A stretch of 64,000 nt of DNA from a bacterium (lineage in GTDB: Bacteria > Pseudomonadota > Alphaproteobacteria > Acetobacterales > Acetobacteraceae): NCBI GenBank assembly GCA_026224825.1, contig JAMFRO010000084.1, positions 124,001 through 188,000 on the forward strand, written 5' to 3'. The notes under the pieces are model-generated. The model was given only the letters and a program-made list of their open reading frames with translations, was not told where the DNA came from and searched no databases. A program made the position numbers and the translations under genes. Shown one piece after another: positions 27,660 through 39,666 of the stretch (positions are counted from its first letter, which is position 1; each line of letters begins with the position of its first letter).

Positions 27660-29492
27660 CTACGCCTCGGCGCTGCCCGCCTCGCCTGACTCGGCCTGGC
27701 GCAGTAAATGCGTATAGCGTTTCAACCGCTCCTGCGCCTCCTCATCGTCCATGCGGGCGGCATAATCGCGCAGCGCCTCGTCATGCTGGGCGCGCAAAAT
27801 GCGGATGATGTCACTCATATGATTATACCAATTCCACCATTTTTGTACCGCATCGGCCGGGCTCTCCAGGGGGTCGAACACACGCCCCTCATCACGGCTG
27901 AGGGTAGTTTCAAGGTCACGCGCCTGGCCACCAAGGCCGGAGGCGTCGAGATGGGCGAGCAGTTTTGCTCTGTCAAGGGTTTTTGCGTGCATGGAGAACT
28001 CATGCAGCGCATCGCGCAGCCGGGATTCCGCCTCCGGCAGCGCAATATGGGAAAAAGCCTCGTCCAGATCGTGGATCAGCTCGGGGTGCCAGAAGAAGGT
28101 GGCCAGCATGTGGCGCGCCCGCAGCAGGTCGGATTTATCCGCATTCGGGGCCACGCGCGGCGCCAGAGCCACCGGCCGGGGGCCGGGCTTCTGCCATTTG
28201 GCGCCGGGCTGGAAGGCTGGGCGGCTCTGCGCCCGGCTCTGGCTGCGCTCATCATAGAAGAGTTTGCGTAAATGCGTCTTATATTCAGCCGCTAAGGTCT
28301 TGTCTTTTATGCTATTCGCGACATCGTCCAGCCGGTGCAGGAAGGCCGCGTTCAGTTCCGGCGTATTGCGCGCCAGCCCGCCTGCCAGCATGGGGTAGAG
28401 CGCCGAGGAGATCGGCTGCGCCTTGTCCAGCACGGCCTGGAACGCTTTCGGCCCGCCCTTGCGGATCAGGCTGTCAGGGTCATCCCCGCCTGTCAGGGTT
28501 AATAGTTTCAATGATTTATCGGGGGCGAGTTGGGCCAACGCCAGCTCGGTGGTCTTCAGCGCGGCGCGCTGCCCGGCGGCATCGCCATCAAAACAGATCA
28601 CCGGCTCCGGTGTCACCCGCCAGATCTCCTCCAGATGCTCCTCCGTAAGCGCCGTGCCGAGCGGTGCCACAGCCCCGGCAAACCCGGCCTGGGAGAGGGC
28701 GATGACATCCATATATCCTTCAACAACAATAACTTTTGCACCTTTCCTGGCGCCATTGCGGGCCTGGTCCAGGTTGTAAAGCGAGCGCCGTTTGGAGAAC
28801 ACGGACGTCTCCGGCCCGTTCACATATTTGGGCTGGCCATCGCCCATGATGCGCCCGCCGAAGCTGATGGCCGCCCCGCGCCGGTCGCGGATGGGAAACA
28901 TCACGCGGGAGAAAAACATATCCACCGGGCCGTTATCGCCCTGTTTCATAATCCCGGCCTCAACCAGTTGCTCCGGCTTTATATCCTTTGGCCGCAGCGC
29001 GCCGGCGATCTGTCCGCGCCCCTCGCCGGACCAGCCGAGGCCAAAACGCTTGATGGTCTCATCCGCGAGCCCACGCCCGCGCAGATATTCCAGCGCCGCT
29101 TTGCCCTGCGGTTCGTAGAGCCATTTGGCGTAAGTGGCGGCGGCCGCCTCCAGCACCTCGGCAATCCCGGCCTGGCGCGCCGCCTGCTCAGCGGCTTGCG
29201 GCGTCGGCTTGGGCACTTCCACCCCGGCCTGCGTCGCCAGATCCTCCACGGCTTCCATGAAGGAGGCCCCGGTGCTCTTCATGACAAAACTGATGACATC
29301 CCCATGCTCGCCGCAGCCAAAACAGTGGAAATGGTCGTCATATACATAAAAGGACGGCGTTTTCTCGCCATGGAACGGGCAGCAGCCCTTTCGCTCCCGG
29401 CCCGAGCGCGCGAGTTTTACCGTACGCCCGATCACCGTGGCGATGGGGCTGCGCTGCCTCAGCTCGTCAAGAAAATTGGCCGGGAGGGCCAT
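27660..29492 (-). CDS. dnaG: DNA primase DnaG
   Basis: A 610-residue primase that makes RNA primers for replication. The zinc-binding domain at the N-terminus shows 'CPFHGEKTPSFYVYDDHFHCFGC' as the metal ligands. The Toprim catalytic core has 'VIVVEGYMDVIALSQAG' and 'CFDGDAAGQRAALK', the acidic metal triad. The C-terminal helicase-binding region is divergent as usual. It follows yqeY with a TAAATG junction and precedes rpoD, forming the macromolecular synthesis cluster. Confidence 0.97.
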   Translation of the reverse strand: MALPANFLDELRQRSPIATVIGRTVKLARSGRERKGCCPFHGEKTPSFYVYDDHFHCFGCGEHGDVISFVMKSTGASFMEAVEDLATQAGVEVPKPTPQAAEQAARQAGIAEVLEAAAATYAKWLYEPQGKAALEYLRGRGLADETIKRFGLGWSGEGRGQIAGALRPKDIKPEQLVEAGIMKQGDNGPVDMFFSRVMFPIRDRRGAAISFGGRIMGDGQPKYVNGPETSVFSKRRSLYNLDQARNGARKGAKVIVVEGYMDVIALSQAGFAGAVAPLGTALTEEHLEEIWRVTPEPVICFDGDAAGQRAALKTTELALAQLAPDKSLKLLTLTGGDDPDSLIRKGGPKAFQAVLDKAQPISSALYPMLAGGLARNTPELNAAFLHRLDDVANSIKDKTLAAEYKTHLRKLFYDERSQSRAQSRPAFQPGAKWQKPGPRPVALAPRVAPNADKSDLLRARHMLATFFWHPELIHDLDEAFSHIALPEAESRLRDALHEFSMHAKTLDRAKLLAHLDASGLGGQARDLETTLSRDEGRVFDPLESPADAVQKWWNWYNHMSDIIRILRAQHDEALRDYAARMDDEEAQERLKRYTHLLRQAESGEAGSAEA

Positions 29493-29951
29493 TTAGCCGG
29501 CCAGAGCGGTTTTCACCGCGGCGGAGGTGATGCCCATGTCCAGAGCCGCGCCATGCTTGGCTTTCAGCGCGCCCACAACCTTGCCCATGTCCTTGGCGGT
29601 GGTGGCGCCCGTGGACGCAATCGCCTCCTTGATCGCGGCATCCAGCGCCTCGCCTTCCAGCGTTTGCGGCAGAAATTCCGCAATAATAGTAATTTCCGAC
29701 TCTTCCTTCACAGCCAGCTCTTCGCGCCCGCCCTGGCGGTACAGCGTCACGGAATCCCGGCGGGATTTGATCATCGAGCGCAGCATGGCCAGAATCTCGT
29801 CATCCGGAATCGCCTCGATGCCTTTCGGCCGGGCCGCGATGTCCGTATCCTTCAGCTTGGCCTGGATCAGCCGCAGGGTCGAGGTGCGCTCGGCATTGCG
29901 CGCCAGCATCGAGGTTTTTACGGCGGCGGTCAGTTCTTCACGTAGTCCCAT
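29493..29951 (-). CDS. GatB/YqeY domain protein
   Basis: About 152 residues from MGLREELTAAVKTSM, with GGAGCAGAAG upstream, which decides against the ORF track start at 29966. The sequence 'RLIQAKLKDTDIAARPKG' and 'ELAVKEESEITIIAEFLPQTL' and the end 'MGITSAAVKTALAG' are the YqeY/GatB tail domain, seen as a tRNA-binding module in the amidotransferase subunit GatB. As a free protein its role is unclear. The stop touches the dnaG ATG. It is divergent from carA, the alphaproteobacterial arrangement. Confidence 0.92.
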   Translation of the reverse strand: MGLREELTAAVKTSMLARNAERTSTLRLIQAKLKDTDIAARPKGIEAIPDDEILAMLRSMIKSRRDSVTLYRQGGREELAVKEESEITIIAEFLPQTLEGEALDAAIKEAIASTGATTAKDMGKVVGALKAKHGAALDMGITSAAVKTALAG

Positions 29952-30038
29952 TACTTCTGCTCCCATGCTCCGGAAAAAATTTCCGGCTTTTTCCGATTAG
30001 AGTTGAGGCCGGAAAAAAAATCCAGTATCCATCCTACC

Positions 30039-31367
30039 ATGCAAACGCACATCGAAGAAGTCATCCGCCGCCTCGGAGGTGCCGACGCCGCCGCCACCCT
30101 CACCGGTGTCTCGGCCGAGGCCGTCCGCAAATGGCGCAGCGCCAATGCCATCCCCGCCCGGCACTGGCAGGCGATCATCGCCGCCACCGGGCTCACCATG
30201 GCGGATTTTTCTGCTCCCCCCGCTGAGGGCGAGGTGCCGCCTGGTGCCACCGCCGCTCTGGTGCTGGCCGATGGCAGTGTGTTCTGGGGCCGTGGGTTTG
30301 GTGCCTTCGGCGTCAGCGCGCCTTCGGAGCTGTGCTTCAATACCGGGCTCACCGGCTATCAGGAGACGCTCACCGACCCCTCCTATGCCGGGCAGATCAT
30401 CACTTTCACCTTCCCGCATATCGGCAATACCGGCACCAATGCCGAGGATATGGAAGCGGCGCAGATTTTCGCGCGCGGGCTGGTGGTGAAGGAGGATTAT
30501 TCCGCGCCCTCCAACTACCGCTCCACTGCGGATTTGGGTGAGTGGCTGCGCAAATTGGGCATTCCCGGTATTTCCGGGGTGGATACGCGGGCGCTGACCT
30601 TGCGCATCCGCGATTTGGGCGCGCCGAGTGCGGTGCTGGCATTCCCTGAGGATGGCAAGTTCGACCTGGCGGCGATGGCTGCCGTGGCGGCGGGCTGGGC
30701 CGGGCTGGAGGGGCTCGATCTGGCGAAAGAGGTGTCCTGCACCCAATCCTATAAATGGGAGGGCGGGACCTGGGGCTGGGAGAACGGGTTTGCCGCTCCC
30801 CAAGGCGGCAAGCATGTGGTGGCGGTGGATTACGGCGCCAAGCGCAATATTTTGCGCTCCCTCGCCTCCGCCGGCTGCCAGGTGACAGTGGTGCCCGCGA
30901 ATTTCACCGCTGAGCAGATTTTGGCGCATGCCCCGGATGGCGTGTTCCTCTCCAACGGCCCCGGTGACCCTGCGGCAACGGCGGCCTATGCCGTGCCAGC
31001 CATCCAGGGCATCATCGCCGCCGGCGTGCCTATCTTCGGCATCTGCCTGGGGCACCAGCTCCTGGCCACGGCGCTGGGGGGCAAGACGTACAAGCTGGAG
31101 CGGGGCCATCGCGGTGCCAACCAGCCGGTGAAGGATTTGGTTTCCGGGAAAGTGGAGATCACCTCGCAGAACCATGGGTTTGCGGTGGATGAGGCATCGC
31201 TCCCCGAGGGCGTCGAGGTGACGCATGTGTCGCTGTTCGATGGCTCGAATGAGGGCATCGCCTGCAAGGCCAAGCGCGTGTTCTCGGTGCAGTACCACCC
31301 CGAGGCAAGCCCGGGGCCGAGCGATAGTTCGTATCTGTTCACGCGGTTTATGGAGATGATGGGGTGA
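30039..31367 (+). CDS. carA: carbamoyl-phosphate synthase small subunit CarA with an N-terminal HTH-like domain
   Basis: Glutaminase subunit supplying ammonia for arginine and pyrimidine synthesis. The C-terminal class I glutamine amidotransferase domain has the Cys nucleophile in 'GICLGHQLLATA' and His-Glu in 'QYHPEASPGP'. Before the normal CarA start ('ALVLADGSVFWGRGFGA') lies an extra segment of about 65 residues, 'EEVIRRLGGADAAATLTGVS' followed by 'VRKWRSANAIPARHWQAII'. It looks like a Cro-type helix-turn-helix. I recall an NCBI 'carph-isopro' domain defined on such CarA extensions, unchecked. The track start (TTG at 30003) is less likely than the ATG at 30039. The last base pairs overlap the next gene. 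Confidence 0.92.
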   Translation: MQTHIEEVIRRLGGADAAATLTGVSAEAVRKWRSANAIPARHWQAIIAATGLTMADFSAPPAEGEVPPGATAALVLADGSVFWGRGFGAFGVSAPSELCFNTGLTGYQETLTDPSYAGQIITFTFPHIGNTGTNAEDMEAAQIFARGLVVKEDYSAPSNYRSTADLGEWLRKLGIPGISGVDTRALTLRIRDLGAPSAVLAFPEDGKFDLAAMAAVAAGWAGLEGLDLAKEVSCTQSYKWEGGTWGWENGFAAPQGGKHVVAVDYGAKRNILRSLASAGCQVTVVPANFTAEQILAHAPDGVFLSNGPGDPAATAAYAVPAIQGIIAAGVPIFGICLGHQLLATALGGKTYKLERGHRGANQPVKDLVSGKVEITSQNHGFAVDEASLPEGVEVTHVSLFDGSNEGIACKAKRVFSVQYHPEASPGPSDSSYLFTRFMEMMG

Positions 31368-31759
31368 TCGACCTTTCAGCCTTGCGGCGCGCCTTAGCGA
31401 CGCTGGATGAAGCATTGAATGCCGCTGCGCGCGCGCCGGAGGATGCGCTGGTGCGCGATGGCTGCATTCAGCGTTTCGAATATTCCTATGAATTGACGCA
31501 CAAAACCCTGCGCCGCCACCTTGAGGCCACGGAGCCTGCAGGTGTCGCGGAATTGTCCTTTCCGAGCCTGATCCGCCTTGGCTTTCAGCGCGGATTGCTG
31601 GCGCAAAGCTGGGATTTTTGGAATGATATACGCGATGCGCGGAATGCCACCAGCCATGGCTACGATGAGAAAAAAGCACGCGGCGTTGCCGCGAAAATTC
31701 CCGCCTTTGCCGAAGCCGCGCGGTTTCTTCTCGGCCAGATCGAAGCACGGCAGATATGA
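31364..31759 (+). CDS. HEPN-domain toxin of an HEPN/MNT (type VII-like) toxin-antitoxin pair
   Basis: A 131-residue helical protein of the HI0074/nucleotidyltransferase substrate-binding family. The RNase-type motif R-x4-H-x-Y appears as 'RNATSHGY' near residue 94. In characterised type VII systems the Tyr in this motif is AMPylated by the MNT partner, which neutralises the toxin. Translation begins at a GTG inside the carA stop (GTGA) with GGAG upstream, and the stop overlaps the MNT start. So the pair sits coupled to carA, an unusual place. Toxicity is inferred from family only. Confidence 0.82.
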   Translation: MIDLSALRRALATLDEALNAAARAPEDALVRDGCIQRFEYSYELTHKTLRRHLEATEPAGVAELSFPSLIRLGFQRGLLAQSWDFWNDIRDARNATSHGYDEKKARGVAAKIPAFAEAARFLLGQIEARQI

Positions 31760-32064
31760 TCGATTTGACGCCCGAGGACCTAGCACTGGTGCAGAAAATT
31801 TTGCGCGACGGCTTGCCGGAGGCGGCACGCGTCTGGGTGTTCGGCTCGCGCGCGAAAGGCACGACGAAGCGCGCCTCGGACCTCGACCTCGCGATCGACG
31901 CGGGTTCACCTTTGCCGTTTTCGGTCACCGCGCGGTTGAACGGCGTTTTCGACGAAACACCTTTGGCCTTCTCGGTCGATCTTGCCGATCTGCACGCCGT
32001 CTCGCCTGAATTCCGCACCCTCATCGATGCGCATAAAATTCCGCTGCCGGGATTTGAAACATGA
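31756..32064 (+). CDS. MNT-type minimal nucleotidyltransferase antitoxin
   Basis: A 102-residue nucleotidyltransferase of the MNT family. The polymerase-beta signature 'GSRAKGTTKRASDLDLAID' has the G-S motif and the two metal-binding aspartates. The third acidic position is plausibly in 'FSVDLADLH'. The ATG overlaps the stop of the HEPN gene (ATGA). In studied pairs this enzyme modifies the HEPN toxin. A repeat-derived hairpin with a T-run starts 17 nt after the stop, closing the cassette. Confidence 0.84.
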   Translation: MIDLTPEDLALVQKILRDGLPEAARVWVFGSRAKGTTKRASDLDLAIDAGSPLPFSVTARLNGVFDETPLAFSVDLADLHAVSPEFRTLIDAHKIPLPGFET

Positions 32065-32080
32065 ACACCGCTCCCGCCTT

Positions 32081-32175
32081 GTCATTGCGAGGGCGCAGCC
32101 CGAAGCAACCCATCTTCCGTGCCACAGCCGGCAAAGATGGGTTGCTTCGCTGCGCTCGCAATGACGGGTTTTTTT
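32081..32175 (+). terminator. REP-like imperfect hairpin with T7 tract after the TA pair
   Basis: Left arm from 32081 ('gtcattgcgagggcgcagcc') pairs with the right arm ending at 32165 ('tgcgctcgcaatgac') over about 32 nt with a few mismatches. It is followed by GGG and seven Ts at 32169-32175. It looks like a copy of a widely scattered palindromic repeat that now works as an intrinsic terminator. The remaining 175 nt up to the next gene show nothing I can name. Confidence 0.7.
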
Positions 32176-32350
32176 GGCCCGGCTTGTCCGAGCATCGCAC
32201 GGGGCTCAAAGCCGTCAAGCACGCTGCGCGCCGCCTGTGGCGGTGGGCTCCGCCCATCCTTGACCGCTTTTCCCCCCGCGCAATTCTGAACTCGGCCGGG
32301 ACAGAGAAATGGCCTGTTCAACCGAACAGAGAAACGGATTTTAAGAGCAA

Positions 32351-32788
32351 ATGATCACAGCTCTAGTTTCCGCTTTAGTGACTGCAATTGCGGCGCTGAG
32401 CGTAGCGATTTTGACAATGAGGAACGCTACGCAGCGAGATCGTGAATCTGATTGGCGCAAAATAAAGTTGGACATGTATCGTGACTTTATTTCAGCACTA
32501 TCTGGAATTGTAGAAGGCCGCACCACTGAAGCTTCGGAAATAAAATATCTTGATGCCTCTCATAATTTGATGCTGATCGCTTCGCCAGACGTGTTGAAAA
32601 TGTTATATCAATTTCAGCATAGTCAGTTCGACAAGAGAAACTTAACTCCACTTATGATAGCGATCCGAAATGACATTAAGCCAAGAGCTGATAGAACAGA
32701 CCAGGGCATAGAATTCCAAACTTTTACGTTCGGGAGTCTAATGCCTCAAGCCCAAGCGAGTGCACCGCAAAATCTTGGTGATAAATAA
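32351..32788 (+). CDS. AT-rich orphan membrane-anchored protein between the TA pair and carB
   Basis: I do not recognise a named family. The 145-residue product has an N-terminal membrane helix ('[21 protein letters not shown]'), then charged residues and a helical domain ('[23 protein letters not shown]', '[16 protein letters not shown]'). Similar small proteins with an N-terminal helix and a helical cytosolic domain occur as hypotheticals in many bacteria. Base composition is much more AT-rich than carA and carB, which suggests recent insertion. No strong ribosome site is visible. Only 32 nt separate it from carB. Confidence 0.6.
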   Translation: MITALVSALVTAIAALSVAILTMRNATQRDRESDWRKIKLDMYRDFISALSGIVEGRTTEASEIKYLDASHNLMLIASPDVLKMLYQFQHSQFDKRNLTPLMIAIRNDIKPRADRTDQGIEFQTFTFGSLMPQAQASAPQNLGDK

Positions 32789-32820
32789 ACTTCCTTTCTC
32801 TTGCTGAACTGAGAATTAAA

Positions 32821-36061
<3,241 letters not shown>

Positions 36062-36063
<2 letters not shown>

Positions 36064-36081
36064 GCCGCCGAAAGGCGGCTC
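36062..36081 (+). terminator. hairpin at the carB stop
   Basis: An 8-bp stem 'gagccgcc' / 'ggcggctc' with a GAAA loop that begins inside the carB TGA. It is followed by 'acctattta' rather than a T-run, so termination would be weak. Confidence 0.45.
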
Positions 36082-36147
36082 ACCTATTTAACCCTAACCC
36101 CACCCCCCTGATCTCGTTGGGGGCCTAAGCGCCTTTGAGGAGAAGAA

Positions 36148-36621
36148 GTGCAGAAATTCCCCATGACCGCTCCCGGTCTCGTGGCTCTTGAAGAAGAATT
36201 GCGGCATCTGAAGGCGAAGGAACGTCCGGCCATCATCCGGGCCATCGCGGAAGCGCGCGCGCATGGCGATCTCTCGGAAAACGCCGAGTATCATGCCGCG
36301 CGTGAACGCCAATCCTTTACCGAGGGGCGCATCGCCGAGCTGGAGGAGATCACCTCCGCCGCCGAAGTCATTGATCCCGCTTCGCTTTCTGGCGATACGG
36401 TGAAATTTGGCGCGACCATCCGCCTGGTGGATGAGGATAATGATACCGAGGTGACGTATCAGATCGTCGGCATGTATGAGGCCGATGTTAAGCGCGCGCG
36501 CCTGTCCATTACCTCACCTCTGGCCAAGGCGCTCATCTCCAAGCGCGTGGGCGATACCGTGGCCGTGCCCGCACCGGGTGGGGACCGCTCCTACGAAATC
36601 CTCCAAATCAACTACGTCTGA
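36148..36621 (+). CDS. greA: transcription elongation factor GreA
   Basis: A 157-residue GreA that rescues backtracked RNA polymerase by stimulating transcript cleavage. The N-terminal coiled coil includes '[19 protein letters not shown]', with the acidic tip residues used in the secondary channel. The C-terminal FKBP-like domain has '[22 protein letters not shown]' and 'YEILQINYV'. It starts at GTG with GAGGAG about 6 nt upstream. ilvA follows 4 nt later. Confidence 0.96.
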   Translation: MQKFPMTAPGLVALEEELRHLKAKERPAIIRAIAEARAHGDLSENAEYHAARERQSFTEGRIAELEEITSAAEVIDPASLSGDTVKFGATIRLVDEDNDTEVTYQIVGMYEADVKRARLSITSPLAKALISKRVGDTVAVPAPGGDRSYEILQINYV

Positions 36622-36625
36622 GCCG

Positions 36626-37822
36626 ATGATCACTTTCCAGGACGTTGAGGCCGCCGCCGCGCGCATCAAGGGGGCAGTATTGCGCTCGCCGTTTTTGCGG
36701 GCGGATGGGATTTCGCGGCTCACGGGCGCGGAAGTGTACATCAAATACGAGCATCTGCAGGCCACCGGCGCGTTCAAGGAGCGCGGGGCAGCCAACCGCA
36801 TCGCGCTGCTGACGCCGGAGGAGCGGGCGCGGGGTGTTGTGGCGATGTCCGCCGGCAACCATGCCCAGGCGGTGGCGCGGCATGCCCAGTTGGCCGGTAT
36901 CAAGGCCACCATCGTGATGCCGAAGCATACGCCGGCCACGAAAGTGAGCCGTACCGCGAGCTGGGGCGCCAATGTGGTGCTGCACGGCGAGATGCTGGCC
37001 GAAGCCGCGGCGGAAGCGCACCGGCTGGAGGCGGAAAACGGGCTGGTGTTCATCCACCCCTATGACGACCCGGCGGTGATGGCCGGCCAGGGCACCATGG
37101 CGCTGGAAATGTTCGAGGATGTGCCGGATCTGGATGCGCTCATCGTCGCCACCGGCGGCGGCGGGCTTATATCCGGCAGCGCCATCGTGGCCCGGTATCT
37201 GCGCCCGGAATGCAAGGTTTATGGCGCCGAGGTGGAGCATTACTCCGCCTTCGCCCAGGTGCTGAGCGGTGCTGAAATCTCCGTGGGTGGCCCGACCATC
37301 GCCGAGGGCATCGCGGTGCGGGACATCGGCCAAAATCCGCTGGCGGTGCTGAAGGCGCTGGGCATACCGGTGCTGGTGGTCTCGGAACACGCGGTGGAGA
37401 GTGCTATTTCACTCCTGGTGGAAAGTGCGAAGCAGGTTGCCGAAGGCGCCGGTGCCGCAGCCCTCGCCGCCTTGTTGAGCTTCCCCGAGCATTTTACGGG
37501 TAAGAAGGTCGGCATCTCCATCTCGGGCGCCAATATCGACTCCCGCATCCTCGCCAACACGCTGATGCGCAATCTGCTGCGCGACGGGCGGCTGCTGCGC
37601 GTGGTGCTGGAAATGCCCGACCGGCCCGGCATGCTGGCCGAAGTGGCGACACGCATCGGCGCTTTGGGGGGCAATATTCTGGAGGTCGCGCATCACCGGT
37701 TGTTTTCCAGCCCGTCCGTGCAGGATGCGCAACTGGAAATCATGATCGAGGCGCGTGACGCGGCGCATGGTGCGGCCATTGAGGCATCCTTGGCCGAGGT
37801 GTTCGTGCTGCGCCGGATTTAG
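36626..37822 (+). CDS. ilvA: threonine ammonia-lyase (biodegradative-type with C-terminal ACT domain)
   Basis: A 398-residue PLP enzyme converting threonine to 2-oxobutanoate, an entry step to isoleucine. The PLP-Lys motif is 'ATGAFKERGAANRI', the glycine-rich phosphate loop is 'VATGGGGLISG', and a single ACT domain follows ('VVLEMPDRPGMLAEVATRIGALGGNI'). One ACT domain and this length fit the shorter IlvA/TdcB-like form. The ORF track start at 36476 is a shadow of greA. The ATG is 36626. Its stop codon overlaps that of the convergent DUF2726 gene. Confidence 0.93.
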   Translation: MITFQDVEAAAARIKGAVLRSPFLRADGISRLTGAEVYIKYEHLQATGAFKERGAANRIALLTPEERARGVVAMSAGNHAQAVARHAQLAGIKATIVMPKHTPATKVSRTASWGANVVLHGEMLAEAAAEAHRLEAENGLVFIHPYDDPAVMAGQGTMALEMFEDVPDLDALIVATGGGGLISGSAIVARYLRPECKVYGAEVEHYSAFAQVLSGAEISVGGPTIAEGIAVRDIGQNPLAVLKALGIPVLVVSEHAVESAISLLVESAKQVAEGAGAAALAALLSFPEHFTGKKVGISISGANIDSRILANTLMRNLLRDGRLLRVVLEMPDRPGMLAEVATRIGALGGNILEVAHHRLFSSPSVQDAQLEIMIEARDAAHGAAIEASLAEVFVLRRI

Positions 37823-38415
37823 GGCTGGTTGGGAGAAGCCAGCGCTATTACGGGTAGCCCAAGTGCCAGTTGGAGTTTCGTCCGGATCACGGCATCGCCG
37901 TCATCTTCCAGAATTTCCAACCATTTCACACCAGCCTTGCGCAGCGCCTCCTTTTTTACAGCATCGCGCATTGGCGCATTGCCTTGAAAATGCCCCCCAC
38001 CCTGCATCTCGATGGCCAGCACCGGCATACCCCTGGGGTCTATCACGAGCACATCAACACGCTTGCTGTTAATGGTCCAATAAACGTCACTATCGCAGGA
38101 CAATATCTCCCCCATGCTGACCTGCGCCATTACCCGGTTGCCCGAAGAGCTTTCTTTCAAAATCTCCTCGGCACTTCGGAAAACTCTGTATTCGCCCTTA
38201 TTCATGAGCTTGCGGGCGGTAAATTTGGTCGCCACGACAATATCCAGCGGCGTATTCGGGCGAGGTTTTTCTGCCACCGGTGGCTGAAACACCGGTGGCG
38301 GCGCCATGGATGTACGCGGCGCCATAGTGTGAATTATCTGGCTCCCTCGCCGTTTGACCGCCCAACCCCAATAGAGACTTACCACAAGGCAGAGGAACAA
38401 TAGGCCAGACAGCAC
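37819..38415 (-). CDS. DUF2726 domain protein with an N-terminal membrane anchor
   Basis: About 198 residues starting at GTG with GAGGAG upstream. A short hydrophobic N-terminus ('LSGLLFLCLVVSLYWGWAVK') is followed by a Pro-rich linker and the DUF2726 core: 'MNKGEYRVFRSAEEIL', 'QVSMGEILSC', 'KRVDVLVIDPRGMPVLAIEMQGGGHF', 'AVKKEALRKAGVKWLEI'. The core looks like a restriction-endonuclease-type fold with D-x-n-E-x-Q spacing ('DVLVID...IEMQ'), which is my inference. The function of the family is not established. It is convergent with ilvA. Confidence 0.82.
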   Translation of the reverse strand: MLSGLLFLCLVVSLYWGWAVKRRGSQIIHTMAPRTSMAPPPVFQPPVAEKPRPNTPLDIVVATKFTARKLMNKGEYRVFRSAEEILKESSSGNRVMAQVSMGEILSCDSDVYWTINSKRVDVLVIDPRGMPVLAIEMQGGGHFQGNAPMRDAVKKEALRKAGVKWLEILEDDGDAVIRTKLQLALGLPVIALASPNQP

Positions 38416-38517
38416 GCGTTTCTCCTCACAAGCAAAATGCTACCTGAGGCATAATCTTCCGCACATCTTTCTACCCGCCTAATGCCTTCTGCAAGAACAC
38501 CACAGGCACAGGCTGGC

Positions 38518-39570
38518 TCAACCCTTCGGCGTGAACGGCTTGGGTTGGCGCGCCCCACCCTGCCGGTCCAGCATCCAGCCCGGATACTCTGGCGGCAGCG
38601 CGCTGACCGTATCGAGATAGGCAATCTCACCATCGGAAAGCGTCACCTCCACCGCGGCGAGATTATCATCGAGCTGGGAAATGCTCTTCGCCCCGATGAT
38701 CACGCTCATCACATGCGGCTTCGCCAGCAGCCATGCCAGCGCGATCCGTGCCACCGACGCCCCGCCATGCGCCCGCCCGATCTCGCGCATCGCCTCCACA
38801 CAGGCCCAGGCGCGCTCCAGATTAACCGGCGGGAAGTCGAAATGCGTCCGCCTGGCATCCTCCTGCTTCTCCGCCCCCGGCCCGAACTTGCCCGAGAGCA
38901 GGCCGCCGGCCAGCGGGGACCAGACCATGAGGCCGAGTTTTTCCTCGTTGATGAGCGGCACCAGCTCGCGTTCCAGGTCGCGCCCGGCGATGGAGTAATA
39001 GGCCTGCAGCGTGTCGAAGCGGGTGTAGTTTTTGGCCTCCGCTATGCCCAGCGCCTTGGCGATTTTCCATGCCGCCCAGTTGGAGATGCCGATATAGCGC
39101 ACCAGCCCCTGACGCACGAGGTCATCCAGCGCGCGCAGGGTCTCCTCGATGGGGGTTACCGGGTCGTTGGCGTGGATCTGGTAGAGGTCGATGTAATCGG
39201 TTTGCAGCCGCTCCAGGCTGCGCTTCACGCCATCGAGGATATGGCCGCGCGAGGCACCGCGGTCGTTCGGGCCGGGCCCCATCTCGCTGTATACTTTGGT
39301 GGCGATGACCACATCCTTGCGGGGGATGTCGAGGTTTTTCAGCGCCTGGCCGGTCAGCGTCTCGGAAGAACCGAAGGAGTAGACATCGGCGGTGTCGATG
39401 AAGTTGACCCCGGCGGCGACGGCGCGGCCGATGAGGCCGTCCACCTCGGCTTGCGGTAGCTGGCCGATGGATTTCCACATGCCGGCCTCGGGCTGATCAC
39501 CGAACGTCATGGTGCCGAGGCAGATCTCGGACACATACAGGCCGGTGCGGCCAAGCTGATTATACTTCAT
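38518..39570 (-). CDS. aldo/keto reductase
   Basis: A 350-residue NADPH-dependent reductase of the AKR TIM-barrel type. Active-site residues are visible: Asp and Tyr in 'FIDTADVYSFGSSE', Lys in 'VIATKVYS', His in 'YIDLYQIHAND'. The cofactor loop lies near 'SVIIGAKSISQLDDNL'. The order and the length resemble the AKR11/AKR12-type oxidoreductases. The substrate is unknown. A strong ribosome site (GGGAGCAG) precedes the ATG. It is divergent from the que operon. Confidence 0.88.
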   Translation of the reverse strand: MKYNQLGRTGLYVSEICLGTMTFGDQPEAGMWKSIGQLPQAEVDGLIGRAVAAGVNFIDTADVYSFGSSETLTGQALKNLDIPRKDVVIATKVYSEMGPGPNDRGASRGHILDGVKRSLERLQTDYIDLYQIHANDPVTPIEETLRALDDLVRQGLVRYIGISNWAAWKIAKALGIAEAKNYTRFDTLQAYYSIAGRDLERELVPLINEEKLGLMVWSPLAGGLLSGKFGPGAEKQEDARRTHFDFPPVNLERAWACVEAMREIGRAHGGASVARIALAWLLAKPHVMSVIIGAKSISQLDDNLAAVEVTLSDGEIAYLDTVSALPPEYPGWMLDRQGGARQPKPFTPKG

Positions 39571-39666
39571 TTTCTGCTCCCATGTTCGGGCGCTATATGG
39601 GGCGCATGAGTGCCGCTACAATGCTGGCGTTGACTTAAGGTGGGGTCTGTCCCACCAGGAGCCGCC

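Noticed and set aside
29997-32024. 675-aa minus-strand ORF across carA and the TA genes
   Set aside because: Antisense shadow of carA and the HEPN/MNT genes, with no family motifs and biased composition.
39571-39666. preQ1 riboswitch upstream of queE
   Set aside because: The leader has a short 'ggtggg...cccacc' hairpin near the ribosome site but no preQ1-I or preQ1-II consensus that I can see.
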